Positions 35,224 to 46,991 of a stretch of DNA of 64,000 bases are shown piece by piece. The notes beneath the pieces are model-generated. The model was not told the origin of the DNA. It made no database searches and was given only the letters and a program-made list of their open reading frames with translations. The stretch covers positions 33,966,001 to 34,030,000 of the forward strand of contig NC_070614.1 in assembly GCF_027172205.1 (NCBI RefSeq), given 5' to 3'. This stretch comes from Podarcis raffonei (lineage: Eukaryota; Chordata; Lepidosauria; Squamata; Lacertidae). Every line of letters begins with the position of its first letter. The first letter of the stretch is position 1. A program made the translations under genes and the position numbers.

Positions 35224-35421
35224 TTACATTATTTGAGGTTTTCTCCTAATTAGCTGTTCCTTGCTGTTCAGTTCAGGCCTTAATATAATAATGTAACATT
35301 TGGGTGCAAAGATGCAACCCAGCAGTCCAGCACTGGAGGCTAAAATAGAGAAAATCTCCACTGCCACCATGTATTTTCCCTTTGTGCTCAGGTAGGAGGG
35401 AATAAACGATAACCAAACACT
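35224..35421 (-). pseudogene. Orphan V2R exon 6 fragment (helix 7 and C-terminus)
   Basis: The minus strand encodes [20 protein letters not shown], then [32 protein letters not shown] and a stop at 35224-35226. It is open and intact for 65 codons, then breaks directly into BovB at 35420-35421, where CT is shared by both. It belongs to the V2R-4/V2R-5 subgroup, with its own C-terminus (RRKPQIM). Exons 1-5 and the rest of exon 6 are gone, so this is the stump of a deleted gene. Confidence 0.88.
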
Positions 35422-38378
35422 CGATATGAATCCAAGGCAGAACTTTTAACATCACAGTAATCCAAGTTTATGCAGCAACTACCGGTGCTGAAGAAACTGA
35501 AATTGACCAGTTCTATGAAGACTTACAACACCTTCTAGAAATGACACCAACAAAGGATGTTCTTCTCATTATAGGGGATTGGAATGCTAAAGTAAGGAGT
35601 CAAGAGATAAAAGGAACAACTGGCAAGTTTGGCTTTGGAGTTCAAAACAAAGCAGGGCAAAGGCTAATAGACTTCTGCCAAAAGAACAAGCTGGTCATAA
35701 CAAACACTCTTTTCCAACAACACAAGAGACGACTCTACACATGGACATCACCAGATGGGTAGCATGAAAATCAGATTGATTATATTCTCTGCAGCCAGAG
35801 ATGGAGAAGCTCTATGCAGTCAGCAAAAGCAAGACCTGGAGCTGACTGTGGCACAGATCATCAGCTTCTTATACCAAAATTCCAGCTTAAACTGAAGAAA
35901 GTAGGAAAAACCACTGGGCCAGTAAGACACACTCTAAATCAAATCTCTTATGAATACACAGTGGAAGTGAGGAACAGGTTTAAGGATTTAGATTTGGTGG
36001 ACAGAGTACCTGAAGAACTATGGATGGAGGCTCGCAACATTATACAGGAGGCAGCAACTAAAACCATCCCAACGAAAAGGAAATGCAAGAAAGCAAAGTG
36101 GCTGTCCAATGAGGCCTTACAAATAGCGGGGGAGAGAAGGCAAGTAAAATGCCAGGGAGATAGTGAAAGATACAGGAAATTGAATGCAGATTCCCAAAAA
36201 ATAGCAAGGAGAAACAAGAGGGCCTTCTTAAACGAGCAATGCAAAGAAATAGAGGAAAACAACAGAATGGGAAAAACCAGAGTTCTGTTCAAGAAAATTG
36301 GAGATATGAAAGGAACATTTCGTACAAAGATTGCCATAGTAAAGGACAAAAGTGGAAAGGACCTAACAGAAGCAGCAGAAGAAGAGGTGGCAAGAATACA
36401 CAGAGGAATTATACCAGAAAGATATGGAGGTCTCATACACCTCAGGTAGTGTGGTTGCTGACCTTCAGCCAAGCATCCTGGAGAGTGAAGTCAAATGGGC
36501 CTTAGAAACATTGCTAATAACAAAGGCAGTGGAAGTGATATTCCTTTCCCCCCAATAATTTTTTATTGTTTTCTTTATATATTCTTTCTTACAATATTTT
36601 AATCAACACAAAAGCATTTTAGCTCTGCCAAGCTTGTGACTTCCCTCCCTCCCTTCAGTTGGTATCCCATATCACATCCATTCACATATTTTATCTTTTC
36701 ACTTTTTTAATCTACATTATAGGAGTTACTTCAATACTGCCAGTGTCCTTAAATTTGTACAACTGTCTTTTAAATATATCATAAAATTACTCCAATTTTC
36801 TTGGAATCTCTGGTCGTCCTGATTCCGGATTCTTCCCTTCAGTTTGGCTAATTCCGCATAGCCAGTCACTTTCATCTGCCACTCTGCAATGGTGGGAACT
36901 TCTTTTGATTTCCAATTTTGGGCCATCAAAGTCCTTGCAGCAGCTGTGGCGTGATGATATTCCAGCTGAACTATTTAATATTTTAAAAGATGATGCTGTT
37001 AAGATGCTACACTCAATATGCCAGCAAGTTTGGAAAACTCAGCAGTGGCCAAAGGACTGGAGAAGATCAGTTTATATCCCAATCTCAAAGAAGGGCAGTG
37101 CCACATAATGCTCCAATTGTGCTCATTTCAAATGCTAGCAAGGTTATGCTTAAAATTCTACAAGGCAGGCTTAAGCAGTATGTGGACCGAGAACTCCCAG
37201 AAGCGCAAGTTGGATTTTGAAGGGGCAGAGGAACCAGAGACCAAATTGCAAACATGCGCTGGATTATGGAGAAAGCTAAAGAGTTCCAGAAAAGCATCTA
37301 CTTCTGCTTCATTGACTACGCAAAAGCATTTGACTGTGTCGACCACAGCAAACTATGGCAAGTTCTTAAAGAAATGGGAGTGCCTGTCTCCTGAGAAATC
37401 TCTATGTGGGACAAGAAGCTACAGTTAAAACTGGATATGGAACAACTGATTGGTTCAAAATTGGGAAAGTAGTATGACAAGGCTGTATATTGTCTCCCTG
37501 CTTATTTAATTTATATACAGAATTCATCATGCAAAAGACTGGACTAGATGAATCCAAAGCCAGAATTAAGATTGCCGGAAGAAATATCAACAACCTCAGA
37601 TACGCAGATGACACAACCTTGATGGCAGAAAGTGAAGAGGAATTAAAGAACTTTTTAATGAGGGTGAAAGAGGTGAGCGCAAAATATGGTCTGACGCTCA
37701 ACATCAAAAAAACTAAGATTATGGCCACTGGCCCCATCACCTCCTGGCAAATAGAAGGGGAAGAAATGGAGGCAGTGAGAGATTTTACTTTCTTGGGCTC
37801 CATGATCACTGCAGATGGTGACAGCAGTCACAAAATTAAAAGACACCTGTTTCTTGGGAGAAAAGCAATGACAATCTAGACAACATCTTAAAAAGCGGAG
37901 ACATCACCTTGCCAACAAAGATCCATATAGTTAAAGCTATGGTTTTCCCAGTAGTGATGTATGGAAGTGAAAGCCGGACCATAAAGAAGGCTGATCGCCG
38001 AAGAATTGATGCTTTTGAATTATGGTGCTGGAGGAGATTCTTGAGAGTCCCATGGACTGCAAGAAGATCAAACCTCTCCATTCTGAAGGAAATCAGCCCT
38101 GAGTACTCAATGGAAGGACAGATCCTGAAGCTGAGGCTCCAATCCTTTGGCCAACTCATGAGAAGAAAGACTCCCTGGAAAAGATCCTGATGTTGGGAAA
38201 GATTGAGGGCACAAGGAGAAGGGGACGACAGAGGACGAGATGGTTGAACAGTGTTCTCAAAACTACCAACATGAGTTTAACCAAACTGCGGGAGGCAGTG
38301 GAAGACAGGAGTGCCAAGTGTGCTCTGGTCCATGGGGTCATGAAGAGTTGGACACGACTAAACGACTAAACAACAACA
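35420..38378 (+). mobile_element. RTE-BovB, 5'-truncated by a genomic breakpoint, with nested L1
   Basis: Joins in the middle of the BovB endonuclease. Pieces read VLLIIGDWNAKV, GQRLIDFCQKNKLVITNTLF, RLYTWTSPDG then stop, [40 protein letters not shown], ending ACGACTAAACGACTAAACAA. Several stops and frame breaks; dead. A minus-strand L1 sits at 36545-36950. Almost identical to 47633-50585. Confidence 0.93.
36545..36950 (-). mobile_element. L1 3' fragment nested in BovB (left copy)
   Basis: The minus strand encodes an L1 ORF2 C-terminus (EVPTIAEWQMKVTGYAELAK). Flanked by GTGATATTCC on the left and GTGATGATATTCC on the right, which is BovB sequence duplicated at insertion. The same insertion is at 48758-49163. 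Confidence 0.85.
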
Positions 38379-39720
38379 GCAGCTGCAGCATACAGCTTTG
38401 TACAGAGTCCCAGGATAAGGGGAAAACTCTTTTCCCACACACTTCAGAATACTAAAGTATTTCTTGTCTCCAGATACAAGATACAAAGCTAAATAGTGTT
38501 ATCTACTAGATAACAGTCTTTGAAGTAAAGATACATATGTACAGAGAGATCCACTAACAGTATCATCATGCTAGCTAACACTAACATGACAATATCAGGA
38601 CACAGGACACAGACATCAATTAAAAGTCTCATGCGCTACCAACTGAGCTATTATTTTGTTTTATTTTATGGTATTGCTTCTGTATTAATCTGCAATCCAT
38701 TCCAATTCTTTTTTTAGCTGAAGTGTCAGTAAGAATGCCTTTTTTAAAATGAACAGATGCCATAAATGCATTCCTGAATTTCAAAACGTTTTTTAAAATA
38801 GAAAGTTGTTAGGCTGCCTGCACCTTAGTAGGGACCAGAAAACATAGGAATAAACATAGGAGATTGGCACTGGGTTAAAATGGGCCACAACTTTTATAGA
38901 TTACAGATGCAGGTAGCTTTAGGCCAAGACATTGGGTATGAATTCAGTATCAAGCAGCCCACCTGCTAGTTGATAAATACAGTGGGGTTTAACCCATAAC
39001 TGGGGAGTCGCCCCTGACATGGACCAGGTGCATCAACCCTGCTTGGGGCACTATTAAGAACGGTGCTATGGTCATATGGGCTCCTGGGCAGAGACATCTT
39101 TCCTGGACCCCTTTAATACGGTACCCAATTAGCTAAAGATCTAACCCAATGCCTTATCTGCCATCTGAGCTGGACCCCCACATTGCTGGGCTGCAACCTG
39201 AGCCCCCTATCCACACCCTATTACCAGAGCTCTTTCCCTGCAGCTGAAAGGTGCACTCCATCCAGTCTGAAGAGAAACTCATTTGATAATTTTATGCTGA
39301 ACTCCTTGAGGTTGCCCTCTTAAGTACTGACAAGTGGTGGGCCTGATCTGCCCCTTCCCCTGCAACTGGATTGGCCCTTCTGACAAGCCTTCACACTGCA
39401 CAGTTGGAAAGGGAAGCATTAAATGTGCCCCCCTATGGCAGTGCAGACAGGGCTGTGGCCTTGCTGCACAGCAAACACTGCTCCCCAGAGTGCTAAGTGA
39501 GCAGGGATTGCAAGAATTTATCCTAAGGATTCATTGATATTAATCTGGAACCATAATCATTAAGGCAGGGAATATACAATTTAGGAAGTCAAATTTGTGT
39601 TGGAATATTTTGAGTAAGTTTTCTTCTAGGGCAGCTAAAGGGAGGCAAACATTCTGATGCATTCACACTACACATACTTTGCTAGATTTCACATTGCAAT
39701 AGAGGATGTGGACATATTAT
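38379..39720. other. Spacer downstream of V2R-4 (left copy)
   Basis: No gene. Nearly identical to 50586-51927 and partly matched again at 59406-59820, 60124-60187 and 61129-61227, so it is a spacer repeated three times. Confidence 0.8.
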
Positions 39721-40622
39721 TCAATCCTTTCTACTTATTAGATGTTTCTTGCTGTTCAATTCAGGCCTTAGCATAATAATGTAACATTTGGGTGCAAAGA
39801 TGCAACCCAGCAGTCCAGCACTGGAGGCTAAAATAGAGAAGATCTCCACTGCAACCATGTATTTTCCCTTTGTGCTCAGGTAGGAGGGAATAAATGATAA
39901 CCAAACACTGCAAAAGACCAACATGCTGAAAGTGATGAACTTGGCTTCATTGAAACTGTCGGGTAACTTTCTGGAAAGGAAAGCCACAGTGAAACTGACT
40001 GTTGCCAGGAGGCCCATGTAGCCAAGAACACAGTAGAACATAGTCACACACCCCTCATTGCATTCTAATACAATTTCTGAAGTCAAGGAGTGCATGTCAA
40101 CATCTGGGAATGGGGGAGAGGTTGCAAGCCAAACAGTACAAATAAGTGCTTGGATGAGGGAGCAGGAAAGAACAATGGAGTTGGCCAAACTCTTCCCCAC
40201 CCACTTCCTCATTTTGGATCCAGGTTTGGTGGCCATGAAAGCCAGAACCACTGTGGTCGTTTTTGCCAGCACACAAGAAACAGCAACTGAGAAAATGATG
40301 CTGAAAGTAGTTTGTCGAAGGAAACACATTACCTTATGGGGTTGTCCAATAAATAAAAATGCACAAAGGAAGCAGAGGAACAGGGAGATGAGCAGAGTAT
40401 AGGTGAGGTCCCGGTTGTTAGCTTTGACAATGGGAGTGTTGTGGTGCTTCATAAATATTCCTAGCACTAAAGCTGTCATCATAGAGAATGAAAGAGCTAA
40501 AGAAGTTAAGCAGAGACTCAGAGGTTCTTCATAAGACAGAAAGCTGAAATTCTTGGGAATACAAAAATCCTGCTTTTTGTTTGCATATTTTTCATCTGTG
40601 CATTTATGACAATCATTCATAT
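39721..40622 (-). CDS. V2R-4 exon 6 (end of linker and 7TM domain)
   Basis: Begins [16 protein letters not shown] after a TTTCAG acceptor. The frame stays open for about 20 codons into the intron, but those codons are not exon. Conserved landmarks: [83 protein letters not shown]. Ends SRKD and a stop at 39721. Confidence 0.92.
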
Positions 40623-43511
40623 CTGAAAATAACAACAATGGTATTTTTATGTAGAAAATATGGCCAGAAAGTTCCCCATCATGCAAAAAATGTTATTCTC
40701 CTTGTGATTAGATTTGTATGAGCAAAGATGCTTTGTCCTCACAGTCCAGGAATAAAGCATCTGAGCCTTGTTAGGTTAATCTTTGTGTGTGTTGACCTAT
40801 GCCCATGTCCTATGCACCTTTGCTGGTCCAATAATTCCTCCCCCCCCCCACCTCCCAACCTTCCCTTGAACCTGAAAGGCAAAGGAACAGCATGCCATAC
40901 AGTGAGGATAACTAGTAAACAAGCAGAATTCATGGTAGTGCACATCATTTACAGCTCAAGACACAGCTTCCAATTTCCCAACATTGTGGAGCTTGAGGTA
41001 ATATAATATAACCTTAACTCTGGTATTAAGCTGGGAGGTATTTTGAATGCAGAAAGTGTTTTCATAATTGAGCATTTGTGTATGTGTGTGTTTGTTTACT
41101 GGTTGAATAATATTCAAGGCTAATCTGAAGTATATTACTATAAATAAATGTTTGATTTAGAAAGGCATTAAGAGATTACAGCCATTTTTATATATATATA
41201 AAAAATCTCCTAATCCACTGACGTTTAAAAAAGGAGCCAAAACTGACAACCCATTTAAGGAAAATAAACTCAGCCCCATTGAGATAACTATTTAAAAGTT
41301 GTTAATGGTGTTTCTTCAGCTACTGTTCTGATGTTGAAAAAGTCCAATTACATTATACACCTTACCAATTTGATCTGAAATCTTCCCTCCTGGGCATGGG
41401 ATACAATCATAGCAGCAATATGCCTCCCCCTCCTTCACTTTTTTGCTAAAACCAGGATTGCAGCTCCCAGTACAGACAGAAAGAGGCTGTGCCTAATGCA
41501 GAAATGAAAGAGATTAATGATGATCTTGAAGATAATTATTGAGAAACCAATAAAATCCAGGAGACTTTCATATGTTATGTAATGATAACAAAAAAAATCA
41601 TGATTTTATAGGAGCAGAATATTTTTCTAAACTATCTCTACCTGATTAAATCCCTTGTGCCATGTTATGACATTCTCATTGATGGTGAACACTTGGTCTG
41701 GAGAAGCCAGGGGGTCGGTCCTCCCAACTTTTATTCTATGAAAGGATTCATTTTTTAGGAACACCCAGTTATCAATATCAAAGCCAGCTGCAAACTCCCC
41801 ATTCTGGTCAAAGGAGACTCTCTCCCCAGCACTATTGTTAAATGAGACCCTTTTCAAAAACTCGTGGAGCTGAATTGAAGTGGAAAAAACAATAGTTAGA
41901 AAATGCTGTAGTGTATATGTTAGGGTCAGGAAATAAGGAGGTAAAGTGGCAAAAATATTCTGTCAGTGTTATCTCTTTTTAAGGGATGAAGGAAGATGAA
42001 AGAGAAAGTTTCATTTTGGGAGGTGTGAATTGGTTTGCTTTAAAATACACACTGGATGAATCTTCTCCCCTTCTCTCACATTCATTACCTTCCAATGCTG
42101 GTGATCCTGAAATTTCTGCATGCCTCTGTCCTGCATGGCAGTGTGCTTGAGTCTAGATGAGGACATAGCATGTAAAGCATGGGCCATAACATAGACAGCA
42201 TTATAGATACTGTAGCTGTGAGAGGTCATGCTCATTTCAAAAAAAGACTCAGAAAGACTCTCCAGCTTTTCCTCTCCAGTGCAAATGTCTCCATCTATCT
42301 TGCTGACATCTGTTTTTGGGAATACACAACCAAAAGCCTGTTGCCAGAAGTCCTTGATAAAACCATCTCCTGTGGTGCTGGATGGGTTTCTGTTTCTAAC
42401 AAATTCTTGAAATCCTGGTAGATCATTGGAGTGAATTGTAAATGAGAGAGATCCATGGAACATTTCTGTATCCCATGTTCTTTGATACACCATTGAATTG
42501 AACTCCCCCTGGGCTGTTATTATCCACACAATACCTTTTGACTTCTTCCTTATATGTTCTTGTTCTGACAGATATGGAAACCATCTCAACAACACAATCC
42601 CATAAGATTCTCCATATGCCACCACTACACTGGCTTTACTGTCTATGATTTTGTCATGTATTTTACCCCCCTTGTTAAACATCTCATTAATTTCAGTGAC
42701 AACAGTAAACGTATGGGTTCTTTCTATGAAGGCAAAGCAGATACCACTCTGAGAAAAAGGTGGAAACACATTTTGCACAAATCTTTCTCCATTGTCATTA
42801 TCCATTGTTAGGAGCCCAATCCATGTCCACCTGAAATGCAGCAGCAAAGAAAGAATCCCTGCAAACTGACTGTCTTCTCTGGGCACCATCTGGTAGAATG
42901 GGATGCCTGGCGTTTTGTCATTCATCACTGGAGCAGGGCCATAGATGAGCTAAAGGAAAGTGTGGAAAGGGGAGAATATAATTGTACCCAAATAGGCCTT
43001 AACACCATTTCCACTGAAAGAACAACAAAAGAACCTCCACAACCTGGTATTGCCATATTCCCCAAACTGAAAATCCGGACAAAGTTGTAGAGCTTTTACC
43101 ACCCCACCCCCTGCCATACATCTGGGTTTTCCAGGGCATCTTTGCCAATTTTGTGAAAATCCCCCCGGATGCCAAAATGCTATCCAATTCCCAGATGTGT
43201 CCAGATGAATGGCAACCTTAAGTTAGGTTGTGAGGGGGAAAGCCCTTTCCACCACTTGTAATGAGTGGTCCCAAAAGCCCAGCAAGGCTCAGACACTGGA
43301 ACAGATCAGTGGGAAGCTCACAGGGCAAAATGCCCCAAACCTTTAAAGGCCATGGCCCTTTCCTCTTCTCATGAGATTTCCTGGGATCTCTCTAGAGCAC
43401 AATGGGGGACACAACTCTGCTCTCTGGACTGCGTGTCACCAGGCAAAGTTGTCCCGCATGCAGCTCATGCCCCCCCCAAACCCAGCCAGATGGGCGGAGT
43501 ATAAATAATAA

Positions 43512-43562
<51 letters not shown>

Positions 43563-46355
43563 GCTGCTGCTGCTGCTGCTACTACCTGATATGTGATATG
43601 GCAGAGTTCTGCTTAGCTAACCCTTAATGTTTATATTCCTAAAGTATTGTCACAAAACATTTTTTTTTCTTAACAGAATTGGCTTATTTCAAAGTTGGAG
43701 GAAGAGGTAAAGTGCTTAGGTTGTTATGCTTCTTGATTCTAATTTAAGAATGACCCACAGAGGCTTTATTTAACAATCAAGGCTTGACAGTTACACAAAG
43801 TGATGGCCATGTGTGTATGTTATTCACTGACTATGCCAAAAGCATAACATTTTAAAAGGAAAAGTTTATTTATTTATTTATTAAGTTTTTTATTTATACA
43901 ACAAGAAAAACAAACAAACAAAAAACACAAATACCAAATTACACACAAATTACAAAAATAACCATAGACACATAATATTCTTAGCAAACAATAAAACATC
44001 TATTGGTCTTAACACTAAAGACCCAACCTCCCGTCTATTCCATACTTCAGATTCATATTACTTATTGCCAATATACATTTTTTTTCATAATTAAACTTAT
44101 TCTCATTAAATCTAATTTCTTATATCTACCTTGCAACTATTACTGAAGTTCCTCGAATGCTGCAACAGAATTTAAACTACTATATTTATTTTTCAGATAT
44201 TCTTTAAAAAACCTCCCATTTAGAAACAAATTCCTGTTTTGATTTATTCTTTATATTTTCTGATAAACCATCTAATTCAGCATATTCTGTCAGCTTTTGG
44301 ATCCAATCTTGAATAGAGGGAATTTCATTACTCTTCCATTCTGCTGCGATCAAAACTCTTGCTGCTGCCGTCACATATAAAAAGATACCCTTCCTCTTTT
44401 GTGGAATATCCAAATCTGTTATTCCCAGGAGGTAGGCCTCTGTTTTTTTATTGAAAGAGATCTTTAGCATTTTTTGCAGTTCTGCATGTATACTCTCCCA
44501 GAATACCTGTATTTTCCTACATATCCACCACATATGGTAGAATGTTCCTGAGTCTAAAAGGAAATGTTTAAAAGTAGTAAAGCCCTATAATTATACATAG
44601 AACAACACACACAAACATACACACATTGACAGAAACATATGGCATACCTGTGGAATTTTGAAAATATCCACAAGTCTTGCCGCTTGAAGTGAGGTTGGGG
44701 GGTCCAGTCCCCCAATGACTCCAATCAGGTTTGTTTGGACATCACATTGGTAATTTGGGACAAATCTTCCCAGGGTGTATATAAGTAGTATTGTAGAATG
44801 GTAGGTCCACTTATCAGTATAATAGTTATCATAGATGTGGAAACCCAAGGTGATATTGGGCAAGAGGTGAAAGTTTTCATTAATCTCTTTTACTGCAAAT
44901 GCCAAGGCCAGGATGTGCTGATAATTCTTAGGTATTGCACTAGAAGGTAAGTTGTATTCTGAATCATAAGGAACTTCACACTGATATTGCAATTGTTAGA
45001 AAAGTATTGTATCGGTTTAAAAATATTATTAAACGATTAATACTTTGAAAATGTTAAATCCTTTTTTCACTTGGAATACCATTTCAGAATATGGGATACT
45101 GTTTTTCATCTTCTTTGGAAAGATTAATAAAAAGTTCCAAGACATAGCAGTAACTCCAGGAATTGCTGAAACTGGAGTTTTATTCATTATCCCCAAGACT
45201 GCCACCAGTCATGTCCCAAAGCTGGGGTATAAAATTGCAGGAGAAGGACTGCAGAAGAACTATAATTTAAGGCATGGTTTATATACTGTCTACAGATGGT
45301 CATTGATTCAATTCACAGCATCTTCAGTTGCAGACCCCTTGTGAATAACAGGACCAGGAAAGACCTCTGTCACAGTTCAGGGAGAGCAGCTACCAAAAGT
45401 AGAAAAACTGGCATAATTGGACCTGCTATCTGATGCAGTAAAAGATGATGCCATGTAATTGCCTAGATAAACTTTTCCTCTAGGATATTTAAGAGGAGCA
45501 ATTTTTTTTTATAAGATTAGGAGGATAAGATTAGGAGGACTGAATTGGGATATGCCTCAAAACATCTAACAACCAAGGGGGGTGGGGTTAGAATGCATAT
45601 ATGTATTCATAATGCCTTAGAGTGCTCATTATTTTCTCTCAGAAAATAAAAGGATAGTCTGAATTATTGTTAAGAATGAGAATGGTGACATAATGCATAT
45701 ATACTGAAAGAGATGTACAGCAGAGAAGACAAAGTGGAAGGCAGAAGATGAAAGGGAGCAACCATGAATAAACTTTCTATAACATGCTAGAGAAGGAAAT
45801 GAGAAAGTCAGAGGTGTTCTCTAGCTCCCAGTAAGAACAAATATTGCAAATGAAACTTAACCACTTACTTTAATGGGGGGGGCATTAGGGTCTTGTTAGC
45901 ATAAACAGCAACAAAAGATTCTTCTTCCAGTACTTTTACATTTGCAAATCAAAGAATTTGGCAGAGAAAAGAAGGAGTTAAATCCATATGAAAATAATTA
46001 TTTTATTTTCTATATTTTAATGTTCTTTTCCGCCTTCAGTGCTCTCTTAGTACCGTTCACTTCAGAAAAGAAGAAGAAAAAGCAAATTCATAGTAAGATA
46101 TCCTTTCTTTAAAAAAAGGAATGAGTCAAAATCTTACGCAAGCTCTTCAAACAAAGGTGGTGGGGGTTCTTCAGTGAAGCTGATTCGATTGGAGATTATG
46201 AAAGCCTGGGAAGCAATGGCTCCAATGTTGAGGTCTCCTGACTGATGATACTGATGAAGTGGAGCATGTGGATCATCAACCATGCACTTAATGACGTGAG
46301 CTTTGCTTACCATGTGAGGAAACAATAACAAAATCAAGGCAAGCAGCAGCACCAT
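39721..46355 (-). CDS. V2R-4: vomeronasal type-2 receptor, complete
   Basis: Exons 46138-46355, 44648-44939, 42089-42949, 41642-41869, 41366-41492 and 39721-40622 (218, 292, 861, 228, 127, 902 bp) give 875 residues. Approximate domains: signal peptide 1-20, Venus-flytrap domain 45-530, cysteine-rich linker 534-590, seven helices 600-850. An ATG nine bases further upstream (46364) is in frame; I prefer 46355 because it aligns with the other genes, but either gives a signal peptide. The gene is the left member of the recent duplicate pair; I count about 18 amino-acid differences from V2R-5 over 875 positions. An L1 fragment in intron 2 (43863-44554) is absent from V2R-5. All splice sites are canonical and all exons open. 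Confidence 0.91.
40623..41365. other. V2R-4 intron 5
   Basis: A C run at about 40843 and a TA run near 41193; no gene or repeat family recognised. The copy in V2R-5 is 52830-53573. Confidence 0.5.
41366..41492 (-). CDS. V2R-4 exon 5 (cysteine-rich linker)
   Basis: Reads [20 protein letters not shown] and [20 protein letters not shown]. All the linker cysteines of the paralogs are kept. Donor GTAAGG. Confidence 0.88.
41642..41869 (-). CDS. V2R-4 exon 4
   Basis: Reads [56 protein letters not shown] and WHKGFNQ. Acceptor TTCAG and donor GTAGAG. Confidence 0.88.
42089..42949 (-). CDS. V2R-4 exon 3
   Basis: 861 bp: [89 protein letters not shown] and [20 protein letters not shown]. Six replacements separate it from V2R-5, the largest share of any exon. 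Donor GTAATG. Confidence 0.9.
43005..43580 (+). repeat. Retroposon with ATT tail in V2R-4 intron 2
   Basis: Ends CAGCCAGATGGGCGGAGTAT, AAATAATAAATT and about 20 ATT units plus a GCT run (43565-43580). The same element is at 55720-56296, where the tail is AAT then ATT without GCT. Confidence 0.6.
43863..44554 (-). mobile_element. L1 3' fragment present only in V2R-4 intron 2
   Basis: The minus strand reads [47 protein letters not shown], the L1 ORF2 C-terminus, then an A-rich tail at the left. Flanked by TAAAAGGAAA (43853-43862 and 44555-44564). The paralogous site in V2R-5 (about 56936-56950) has one copy of TAAAAGGAAA and no insert. Confidence 0.9.
44648..44939 (-). CDS. V2R-4 exon 2
   Basis: Reads [54 protein letters not shown] and [19 protein letters not shown]. 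Differs from V2R-5 at three residues (S/A, I/M, A/V). Donor GTATGC. Confidence 0.88.
44940..46137. other. V2R-4 intron 1
   Basis: 1.2 kb without recognised repeats; the counterpart in V2R-5 is 57323-58551. Confidence 0.5.
46138..46355 (-). CDS. V2R-4 exon 1
   Basis: [20 protein letters not shown] leader, then [20 protein letters not shown] and [14 protein letters not shown]. Carries GDLNIGA where all four paralogs have GDLIIGA, GDLIIGG or GDFIIGA. Donor GTAAGA. Confidence 0.88.
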
Positions 46356-46454
46356 TGTTAACACCAGGCAACGGCACTATTTTCATCTCTTAAAGCTCAG
46401 GACTAAAATACAGAGTGTCAGAGATGAGGCTGATATATCCTTGTCTGATCACAA

Positions 46455-46586
46455 TCTTTATGTAATTTCCTTCAAAGGCTGTTATTAGCTTTGTTTGTGG
46501 CCACTGCAACTGGGATATTTAATTACAGTCATTCTGAAAGAGGAAAGCAGTGAGTATAAAATTGTGCATACTCTATGGAATTGCTG
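46455..46586 (-). promoter_or_regulatory. V2R-4 upstream block
   Basis: TTAATTAC at 46519-46526, about 165 bp before the ATG, with the conserved CTCTATGGAATTGC at its far end. The TATA-like element (ACATAAAG, minus strand near 46456) is weak. Confidence 0.45.
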
Positions 46587-46991
46587 AGAAATATATATTA
46601 TATTTGTGTTAAATCAAAAATTAACTGGTTTCTTTCACTCAGTTAGATATCATGGCGTACCTGAATTGGTTGTGGCACACGGGGGAAATTACAAAAGAAT
46701 AAGAAGTCCAGAGAGGAAATTAATTTTTTTGATCAAAGGTGTGCCTTGTTTCAGAACAGGGAGAGCTAACAGGTCCATGAAACATTGCCCCACCAACCTC
46801 AATCTTCCCTCAGTTATGTCCTGCCTACCTGCTTTCTTACTTGCATCCTGTCCAGTAGGTAGTACTGGACTGTCACCTGTTGGTGACTTGTGAAAAGTAG
46901 TGGGTGGTTCACCACACCTTAACCAAGGTTAAGCAGTGTGTGCAGAGCCCCAGCTGAGTCTTCAGAGATTTGCAGCTCCTAGCAGACAGCT

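Larger units (their letters stand above)
35420..46991. repeat. Tandem duplication unit, left copy
   Basis: Contains truncated BovB, spacer and V2R-4 with its upstream block. Aligns with 47633-59405 at a constant offset of 12213 through the BovB endonuclease, 12207 at exon 6 and 12414 at exon 1; the changes come from small indels and from unshared insertions and deletions. Confidence 0.93.

Noticed and set aside
40623-40686. N-terminal extension of the V2R-4 exon 6 frame (and the same at 52830-52893)
   Set aside because: It lies upstream of a TTTCAG acceptor conserved in all genes; it is intron that happens to be open.
43500-43600. Leucine-rich open frame
   Set aside because: Translation of the ATT/GCT microsatellite tail of a retroposon.
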